Of a DNA stretch of 64,000 nt, positions 52,701-62,100 are shown piece by piece. Every line of letters begins with the position of its first letter. Positions within the stretch are counted from its first letter, which is position 1. This stretch comes from Allorhizobium ampelinum S4 (GTDB lineage Bacteria; Pseudomonadota; Alphaproteobacteria; Rhizobiales; Rhizobiaceae), in assembly GCF_000016285.1 (NCBI RefSeq), contig NC_011989.1:3635001-3699000 (forward strand), read 5' to 3'. The position numbers were made by a program, and so were the translations under genes. Under the pieces are notes generated by a model, which searched no databases, had not been told where the DNA came from, and saw nothing but the letters and a program-made list of their open reading frames with translations.

Positions 52701-54543
52701 CATGCTGCTGTCACGCAAGATCCGGCTGATCGGCGCCTTCGACCACCGGGATATTTTCATCGACCCCGATCCGGACATGGAAAAATCCTTCCAGGAACGC
52801 AAGCGGATGTTCGGCCTCGCCCGCTCCAGCTGGCAGGATTACGATAAGACGCTGCTATCCAAAGGCGGGATGATCATTTCACGGACGGAAAAGTCCGTCA
52901 CTCTGACCCCGCAAGCCGCCGAGGCAATTGGCCTTGCCAAGAAAGTAGCGACACCGTTTGAAATCATGACCGCGATCCTGAAGGCGCCGGTCGATCTGTT
53001 GTGGTTCGGCGGTATCGGCACCTATATCAAGGCGCTTTCGGAAACCCATGCCGAGGTCGGCGATCGTGCGAACGACCCGATCCGCATTACGGCGGACGAG
53101 GTCGGCGCCAAGGTGATCGGCGAAGGTGCCAATCTCGGCGTCACCCAGAAGGGCCGCATCGCCTTTTCGCTGAAGGGCGGACGCTGCAATTCCGACGCCA
53201 TCGACAATTCGGCGGGCGTCAATTCCTCCGACGTCGAGGTCAATATCAAGATTGCCCTGTCAACGGCGGTATCAAGCGGCCGCCTCGATCTCCCGGCCCG
53301 CAACAAACTGCTCGCCTCGATGACCGAGGAGGTCGGCGAGCTGGTGCTGCGCAACAACTACCTCCAATCCCTGGCGATTTCGCTGGTGGCACGCCAGGGC
53401 AGCGGTAATCGTGATGAGCTATCGCGACTGATGACCGTATTAGAGGCTTCTGGCAGGCTGAACCGCAAGGTGGAAACCCTGCCGGATGATGCGGCGCTGG
53501 CCGAGCGCTATGCAGGCGGTCAATCCCTGACCCGCCCGGAAATCGGCGTGCTTCTGTCCTATGCCAAGATCTCGCTGTTCGATGATCTGGTCGAAACCAG
53601 CCTGCCGGACGATCCCTATTGCGCCAGCATTCTCAGCAATTACTTCCCGAAGAAAATGCGCAAGCCTTACGCCGATGACATTGCCACGCATCGGCTGCAT
53701 CGCGAAATCATTGCGACTGTGCTCGCCAACCACATCATCAACCGTGGCGGCCCAGGCTTCATGGCGTGGATGAGCGACGCGACTGGCGGTACGGCCGAGG
53801 ATATTGCCAGAGCCGCTCTTCTGACCCGCGATGGGCTGGATCTGCGGGCCTATTGGGACCGGATCGACGCGCTGGACGGCGAAATTTCCGGCGAAGCGCA
53901 GAACGATCTCTACCAGCGGGTCGCCACGGTCTACCGCGTCTTCACCAAACTGGCGATTGATACACGGTTGGCCGCCGGTGACCTGTCGGATGTGGTGCGC
54001 AAGTTGAAAAGCGCGATCAAATCCTTCAAGGGCTTCAGCCGCTCGGTCACCCCAGCCGATTTCTCGGCGCAGATCGGTGCCGAGGCCAGCGCCATGACCG
54101 CTGCGGGCGTGCCGGAGGATCTGGCCGAGGACCTCGCCGAATTGTGGAGCCTGACGGTCACCCCGGAAGTGATTTCCGTCGCACTTCGGGCCGATGCCAG
54201 CCTGCAAAAGGCAACGGAAGGCTATTACAAGGTCAGCGAAATCTTCCGGATTGGCAGGCTGCTGTCCTCGGTCGAAAAAATTCCGACCAGCGACCATTAC
54301 GACAGCCTGGCCCGGCTGCGCAGCCTGGATCTGGTGCTGAAAGCACGACGCAATATTGTCGTCCAGGCGCTGACCCAGCACGGGGACAGCCGCGATCCGG
54401 TTGCCGCCTGGCGGTCTGCGGATGCACTGCGGATCAACAGGTTGGGCAGCGAGTTGATCGCGCTCACGGAAGGCGATCCGAGCTTGTCGCGCCTCACCGT
54501 TGCCGCCAGCCTGCTGACGGACATCGCCCAAGGCGCTGCGTGA
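49738..54543 (+). CDS. NAD-specific glutamate dehydrogenase, large (L_180) type
   Basis: About 1,601 residues; converts glutamate to 2-oxoglutarate and ammonia with NAD+. This very large class occurs in proteobacteria and actinobacteria: a long N-terminal regulatory region (ACT-like, about 1-700), a central catalytic domain (from about 780; [24 protein letters not shown] and [11 protein letters not shown]), and a helical C-terminal part. [17 protein letters not shown] and GGIGTYIKA are family signatures. GTG 49738 is preferred, with GGAGG six bases upstream; an ATG at 49720 lies before that site. It drains the glutamate made by PutA, linking it to proline catabolism by pathway only. Confidence 0.95.
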   Translation: [1601 protein letters not shown]

Positions 54544-54645
54544 AAGGCTCGTTGCTTTAATGAGGCCGGTTTCCAGCCCCATTGAAGCTGTCATGAGATA
54601 ATGCCAGTGTCGCCGCCGAGATCATCGGCTGCGACAGGCACGACA

Positions 54646-56022
54646 ATGCAATCAGATGCACAGACAAGGCAGACCAGCAGATCCGGGATATGGGGCTGGA
54701 TGCTGTTCGACTGGGCCGCCCAGCCCTTCTTCACCGTGGTCACAACCTTTATTTTCGGCCCCTATTTCGTCTCCCGCTTCACCAGCGATCCCGTCAGCGC
54801 GCAAGCCGCCTGGAGCAATGCCGCCACCGTCGCCTCCGTGGTCATCGCCCTGCTCTCCCCTGTGCTGGGTGCCATTGCCGACCGTAGCGGCTCGCGCAAA
54901 CCGTGGATCGCCTTCTTTGCTGTCATCAAGATCACCTGTCTGCTGCTGCTCTGGCAAGCCGTCCCCGGCTCACCGGTGATTTTTCCGCTGGTGCTGTTCA
55001 GCCTTGCCTCGATAGCTGCCGAATTCTCTATCGTCTTCAACGATTCGATGATGCCAAGGCTGGTGAGCGCCAAGGATGTCGGCCGGATTTCCAATATGGC
55101 CTGGGGGCTCGGCTACTTGGGCGGGATGATCGTGCTGATTGCCGTCGTGCTGTTTGTTGCGGCCAATCCCGACACGGGCAAGACCATTTTAGGCAGCACG
55201 CCGCTGTTCGGGCTTGATCCGGCCACTGGTGAGGATGCCCGCGTCACCGGGCCGGTCTCGGCGCTCTGGTATCTGCTGTTCATCCTGCCGATGTTCTTCT
55301 TCACGCCCGATCAACAGAAGGGCGATCCGTTTGGCAAGGCGGTGAAAGCCGGGCTTGCCGACCTCAAGGCGACGCTGCGCGAGGTGCGGCACCGGGCGGG
55401 TATCCTCAGGTTTTTGATTGCCCGGATGATCTACCAGGACGGCGTCAACGGCTTGCTGATCCTCGGCGGGGTGTTTGCCGCTGGCATGTTCGGCTGGTCA
55501 ACCATGGAAATCGGTATTTACGGCATTATTCTCAATGTCGTCGCCATTTTCGGCTGCGCCCTTGCAAGTCGGCTGGATGCGGCGCTTGGCTCGAAAACCA
55601 TGGTGGTCATCAGCCTGATCCTGCTTTTGACGGCCACCTTCGGCATTATTTCCACTGGCCCCAGCTTCACCGCCTTCGGCCTGATACCGCTTTCGCCTGA
55701 TAGTACCGGCAGCCTGTTCGGCACGGCGGCGGAGAAAGTCTATATTCTCTACGGCATCCTGATCGGCCTTGCCTTCGGCCCGGTTCAGGCCTCGTCCCGC
55801 TCCTATCTCGCCCGCAGCATCGCCCCTGAGGAAGCAGGCCGTTATTTCGGCATCTATGCGCTGTCAGGCCGCGCCACAAGCTTTATGGCCACCTTGTCGT
55901 TTTCGCTGATCACCACCGCCACCGGTTCGTCGCGGGCGGGCATGGCGAGCTTGATTATCTTTCTCGGCGTTGGGCTGGTGCTGCTGCTGGCAACGCCCTA
56001 CCCGGCAGCTAAGAGGAGCTGA
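54646..56022 (+). CDS. MFS transporter, UMF1/Atg22-like family
   Basis: About 458 residues, twelve membrane spans. The N-terminal WGWMLFDWAAQPFFTVVTTF and the loop LGAIADRSGSRKPWIAFF match the UMF1 (Atg22-like) group of the major facilitator superfamily, whose bacterial substrates are unknown. ATG 54646 is given; ATG 54601 adds 15 residues and neither has a strong ribosome site. It follows the glutamate dehydrogenase gene by about 100 bases on the same strand. A terminator shared with ndvB follows. Confidence 0.8.
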   Translation: MQSDAQTRQTSRSGIWGWMLFDWAAQPFFTVVTTFIFGPYFVSRFTSDPVSAQAAWSNAATVASVVIALLSPVLGAIADRSGSRKPWIAFFAVIKITCLLLLWQAVPGSPVIFPLVLFSLASIAAEFSIVFNDSMMPRLVSAKDVGRISNMAWGLGYLGGMIVLIAVVLFVAANPDTGKTILGSTPLFGLDPATGEDARVTGPVSALWYLLFILPMFFFTPDQQKGDPFGKAVKAGLADLKATLREVRHRAGILRFLIARMIYQDGVNGLLILGGVFAAGMFGWSTMEIGIYGIILNVVAIFGCALASRLDAALGSKTMVVISLILLLTATFGIISTGPSFTAFGLIPLSPDSTGSLFGTAAEKVYILYGILIGLAFGPVQASSRSYLARSIAPEEAGRYFGIYALSGRATSFMATLSFSLITTATGSSRAGMASLIIFLGVGLVLLLATPYPAAKRS

Positions 56023-56055
56023 AAAATCCAGCATCAAATCTGAATGCAGCATAAA

Positions 56056-56087
56056 AAAACCGGCTGAGATCACTCTCAGCCGGTTTT
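56056..56087. terminator. Bidirectional terminator (UMF1 transporter / ndvB)
   Basis: 14-base perfect stem AAAACCGGCTGAGA / TCTCAGCCGGTTTT around TCAC, between convergent genes, with A/T runs on both sides. Confidence 0.92.
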
Positions 56088-56109
56088 CTTGTGTCAAATA
56101 ATGAAGGTT

Positions 56110-59100
56110 TTACAAGCTAATGGCGAAAGCCCCGTCCTTTTCAGTCACCGCTGCGCCATTGGCCGTGACGTCGTAACCAGAACCATCAGCCTTGCGGCTA
56201 GCGGTGATGGCCACGGCCTTGCCGCCAATGCTGACCTCTGCCTCGTAGGAGGAAAGGCTGGATGGCAAGGCAGGCTTCAGGCTGATGCCCTCACCCTGGC
56301 GGTGGATGCCGAGGAAGCCTTCCAGCGCGAAGCGGTAGAGCCAGCCAGCAGAGCCGGTATACCAGGTCCAGCCGCCGCGCCCTTCATAGCCGGGGCCGCC
56401 ATAGACATCGGCTGCCACGACATAGGGCTCGACCCGGTAACGATCGGCTTCATCCGTGGTCTCGGCATGATGAACCGGGTTCAGCATCGAGAACACTTTC
56501 CAGGCCTCATCGTTGCGGCCAAGCTTGGACAGAGCCAGACCCGTCCAGATTGCCGCATGCGTATATTGGCCGCCGTTTTCGCGCACGCCTGGCGGATAGG
56601 ACTTGATGTAGCCCGGGTCCAGACGGCTCTTTTCGAACGGCGGAGTGAAGAGGCGAACGATCCCAACTTCGTCATCGATCAGCCGTCCGACCACAGAGTT
56701 CATGGCCTGCTGCTGACGCTCCGGCTCGGCAAAGCCAGACAGAACCGACCAGGACTGGGCGATAGCATCAATGCGGCATTCGTCCGACTGGTCAGAGCCC
56801 AATGGATCGCCATCATCGAAATAGCCACGGCGGTAGTGATCGCCATCCCAACCGGCTTTTTCCAGCGCAGCCTTCAGGCTCTTCAGGTATTTCGCCCAGG
56901 CCTTGACGCGGGCGCTGTCCTTGCGCTCCTCGGCAAAGGGCGTGAACACCGTCAACGCATTGGCAAGGAACCAGCCGAGCCAGACGCTTTCGCCGCGTCC
57001 GGCAACGCCGACCCGGTTCATGCCGTCGTTCCAGTCACCGCCAAGGATCAGCGGCAGACCGTTGGTGCCGGTGCGGGTGATGGCGAGATCAAGCGCCCGC
57101 GCCGCATGTTCGTAGAGCGGTGCCTTTTCAGCGGAAATTTCCGGCTTGAAGAAGGCGTCGTGGCGACCAAGGGCCAGCGTCGGACCATCGAGGAAGCTAA
57201 CGTCTGTATCCAGGATCGCCTTGTCGCCGGTGGCCGTGACATAGGAATGGACGGCATAGGCCAGCCAGACCACGTCATCGGAGATCGTGCTGCGAATGCC
57301 GGCACCGTTCTGCGGCAACCACCAATGCTGCACGTCACCTTCTTTGAACTGCCGTGAAGCAGCGTTGAGGATCTGGTCACGAGCAAGCTCTGGCCGGTAG
57401 AGCAGGAAGGCCAGGCTATCCTGCAACTGGTCGCGGAAACCATAGGCGCCCGATGCCTGATAGAAACCGGCGCGTGCCTTGATGCGGCAGGCCAGCGTCT
57501 GATAGGGCAGCCAGTGATTGACCATATGGTCGAAAGCCTTATCGCCAGTCTTCACCTTGATATGGCCGGTGAAATCACCCCAGAAGGATTTAGCCTCGGT
57601 CAGTGCGCCGTCAAAGCCCTTGGCTTTGGCAGCCGCAATGACGCTTCGCGCCTGCTCGATGCTTTCGGCATCGCCCAGCAGGAAAGTGACGGATGCTTCT
57701 TCGCCCGGCTGCAAGGTGATGTCGAAGGCCAGTGCCGCACAGGGATCGCCTTCCGGATCGATGGAGCCGGACAGCGGCGAGCCCTTGGCCACGGCCTGTG
57801 GCATCTTGATATCGCCATGCCGACCGATGAATTCGCGGCGGCTGGAGGCAAAGCCCGACGCCGTTTCCACGGCGGTCAGGAAGGCGAAGCGACCCGAATA
57901 GTCGATGCTATAGGGGTTGGTCGCCATCAGCGACCCGGTTTCCGCATCATGGGACGGCAGCACGAATGCCGCCGTCTTCTGCGGATTGTTGCCGAGAATC
58001 CATTCGACATAACCGTAGCTGCGCAGACGACGAGCGCTATCGCCGGTATTGCGGATCGTAAGCCGGGTAAAGCGGACCGGCTCGACCTGATCGACTGTGA
58101 CCGTCAGTTCGACGGCAAGTCCAGCAGCCTCGGTCGAGAACACCGAGTAACCAAGGCCATGACGGGTCTCATAGACGACATCCTGCCGGTTGCTGGCGGC
58201 AGAGATCGGGCTGACCACCTCACCGCTGTCGAGATCGGCCACATAGAAGGCCTCGCCGGTACGGTTGGTGACAGCATCGTTCGACCATGGTGTCAGCTGA
58301 TAGTCGCGCGAATTGCGGCTCCAGGTGAAGCCCGAGCCTTCGGCTGCGATATGGAAGCCGAAATTGTCGTTGGAGATCACGTTGATCCACGGCTGCGGCG
58401 TCGATTGGCCAGGGCCAAGCCGCACCACATATTCGGCACCATCGGCAGCAAAACCACCATAGCCGTTCCAGAACTCCAGATCGCTACCATCAATGATTGG
58501 AGCAACAAGATCAGCACGGCCAGCCATGACCGGCACTGGCGGATACCAGTCGGCGTCAATGGCGTCCACACCGCGCGGTGCTGCAAACAGCTCGGCGGCA
58601 TGCGTCACCTGATCGGTGATCTTGCCATTGCGGGCATGGAGCACGACGCGGGCGGCGGCGAGCACGGCATTCCAGCCGCTGTCGTCCATCAGGTCGCGCC
58701 GCACCGCAAACACGTGTTGCTGGCCACCTTCGGCCTGCTTGGTGCGCATGCCCTCAGCCAACTGTTCCAGAGCATGCTGCATATCCTGCGCATAGGATGC
58801 GGCCCGCTCGTTGAGGATCACGACATCGGTCACCACGCCGTGGCGTTGCAGATAATCCTGGGCGCTCAAAGCTTCGCGGACCACTTCGGTGTCCATCTCG
58901 TCGTTGATGCGCACCGCGAAGATCGGATAATCGCCGGAGATCGAGTTTGGCCACAGCGCCGATTGCGAGGCGAGACCGGCGCGCACGGTTTCCGGATCGG
59001 CCCGCAGATGCATGTCGGGATAGACCAGATAGCGACCAAGCTGCTGGAAGGCGGCAGCCTGCTGCGAGGTGATGCCGATATGGCGCATCTCGACCTGGGT

Positions 59101-62100
59101 GCGGGTCCAGGCATGCAGCATTTCGTGGTTGAACGCATCGGGATGACGATAACGCTCAATGGCCACATCCACTTCCTGACGGCTTGGTGCGGCAATGGTC
59201 CAATAGACCACGCTAACCTTCTTACCAGCGGGAACGCGCAGCACGCGACGGAAGCTGGCGATTGGATCAAGTGTAAACCCGTCCGAACCCGATAGAACCG
59301 CGTCTGGATCAAAGGCCGCAGCCTCGGCCAGCGTGCGGCCACGACCGATGAACTTGTAGCGGTCGGTCTCGAATTCAGTATTGCGGCCCGGTCCCGATGT
59401 GTCGGAGACCAGATGCGCCACGCAGATATCCGGATCGCTCGGCGAACGCTTGTTGCGCTCAATGCGGATCACGTCACCCTTGCGGCCAAGCTCGGTTTTC
59501 ACGAACATCCGCGAGAACACCGGATGCGCGTTGTCGTTGTCGTCGCTCGACAGAACCGGCTCCATATAGGAGGTCACTTCGATGAAGCGGTCCTCGGTGC
59601 CGGTGTTGAGCAAGGTGACACGACGGCCTTCGGCGTCATGTTCGGTGGCAACCACGCATTCGACAGTCGAGGTGATATCGCCGACGGTCTTGGTGAACTC
59701 CGCCTTGTCGTCGCTGAACACCACACGGGTCTTTTCCTCGGCGGCCCGGCGCGGCGCAGCGGTCGTTGACCACCATTCGCCCGACGCCGTATCGCGCAGG
59801 AAGATGAAGGTGCCGTTGCGATCTTCGGTCGGATCGGCCTTCCAGCGGGAAACGGAGAGGCCATTCCAGCGGGAGAAGCCAGAGCCGGTGGCCGTCAGCA
59901 TCACCGAATAATGGCCGTTCGACAGCAATACCAGTTCGCGGTCCTTCGAAAGCGGATCGGTAATGGTGCGGATTTCCGGACGCAGCAGGTCGGCCTGGCC
60001 CTTACCGGGGGTCTGCGGCTCGTATTTGGCGCTCATCACAGGAATTTCGCGCGGTGCCTTTTCCTGCAACAGCAGTTCGGCTGCCTCGATCACCGGATCG
60101 GCGTGGAAGAGTTCACGCAACAAGCCGTTGAAGGTGACGTTGGCAATCGCCGCAATCGACATGCCGTGATGGTGGGCATAGTAATTGTAGACGACCGCGC
60201 AGGTCTTGCCCTTCGGCACCCGGGTCGGGGTGAAATCGACAGCGTCATGGAAACCATAGGCGCCAAGCGCGCCAAGCGCCCGGAGCTTTTTCAGGTTTTC
60301 AGCCGCTGCCTTCGGATCATACTGGCTGGCGAGAATCGACGCATAGGGCGCGATAACCGCGTTCTGGCCAAGGCCGCGCTTCAGGCCGAGAGTAGGCACG
60401 CCGAAATTGGTATATTGATAGGCGAGCGCATGGTCGCGGGCGTTGAAGGCCGCTTCCGAAATACCCCAGGGGATATTGAGGCGCTTGCCATGGTTCATCT
60501 GTTCCTTGACGATCAGGTTGTTCGTCTGGTTCAGAATACCGCCCTGCCGTTCCTGCATGACCAGCGGTGGCATCAGATATTCGAACATCGAACCGGACCA
60601 GGAGACCAGCGCGGCACGTGAGCCAATCGGCACGACCTGACGTCCCAGCTTGTACCAATGTTCGGTGGGCAGATCGCCCTTGGCAATGGCAAACAGCGAG
60701 GTCAGACGAGCTTCGGAGGCCAGAAGGTCGTAGCAGGCCTCGTCCAGTTCCATGGTTTCGACGCGATACCCGATGGAAAGCAGACGCCGTTCCTTGCGGA
60801 ACAGGAAGGCGAAATCCATGGAAAACGCGAGGTCGCGGCTGCGGTCACGCAGGCTGGCCAAACGCTGGCGCAGCGGCTCGATATTGGACAGGTCGAAGGC
60901 GCTATCGGCGATATGGGATTCGCAGACCGCCACCAGTGCCTCACTCCAACGCAACAGGTCCGTGCTCTTGTCAGAGCGCAGCTCGTGGTGAAGATTGGCC
61001 GCCAGCTTCTGGATGTCACGCGCCAGAACCGCGAGGTTGATCACCCGGATCGAGGCGAATTCATGCTCGCGCTTGACCGAGGCCAGCGCATTGTTGAAGC
61101 CGATGATCCGCTCATAGAGGCGAGTGCGCAACGGGCGCACGGTCTTGCGGTCGTCAGGCAGTTCCTTCAGCGCTTCCATCAGGATGCCACCGACATCGCC
61201 GATGCCATCAAGGCTGCCCTGGAGATGGGCAGACGGGGCTTCAGCCCAATGGCGGCAGGCAGACGAAATCGCAATCAGATGGCCGGCAAGATTGCCGCTA
61301 TCGACCGCCGAGATATAACGGTTGCCGAGCGATTTCAGCGTATCGGTATGATACCAGTTGTAAAGATGGCCCCGGAACTTGTCCATCTTCTCGACAGTGC
61401 CGATGGTCTGTTCCAGCTTTTCGATGGTCTGCTCGAAACCGAGCCAGCCGAAGTGACGGGCCGAGACAATCGACAACAGATAGACGCCGATATTGGTCGG
61501 CGAGGTACGCCGTGCCACCACTGGCTCCGGCGTTTCCTGGAAATTGTCCGGCGGCAGGAAATGTTCGCCAGCATTGGCGAAGGTCTCATAATAGCGCCAG
61601 GTGCGGCGCGCGATGCGGCGCAGTTCGATGACGGTTTCTTCCGGCACCAGCAACCGGTCTTCCGTCTCGGCGGACTGGCTGACATACCAGGCAACCAGCG
61701 GCGACAGCACCCACATCAGCGTGAAGGGCAGGCCGATCAACGCGCCGTAGCCAGCTTCATAGGCCGAAAGGCCGAAGGCGACGAGGGCGAGCGTCGGTGC
61801 ATAACGCATCGTGCGGTAATAAGTCGGAATACTGCCTTGCGCCACCGACTGAATGCTGGCGGCAGTGCGCCATTCCAGCAGCAGCTTGCGGCTGACCAGC
61901 AGGCGATACATCGAGCGAACGATAGCATCGGCCATCATGCAGGCCATATCGGCGATGAAGACGATACGAAGTGCCACTTGCGCATTGGCACCGCGCAAAT
62001 CGGCCCAGAGCGACTGGAAGTGTGCGCTTGGCACAATATCCGTCTGGCGTGGTACCAGCGCGTTGATCAGCGAAATGGTCGGCGCAACGAACAGCGAGAA

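Noticed and set aside
57514..59295. 593-codon frame antisense to the ndvB phosphorylase region
   Set aside because: Same reason: the other strand has clear GH94-like motifs.
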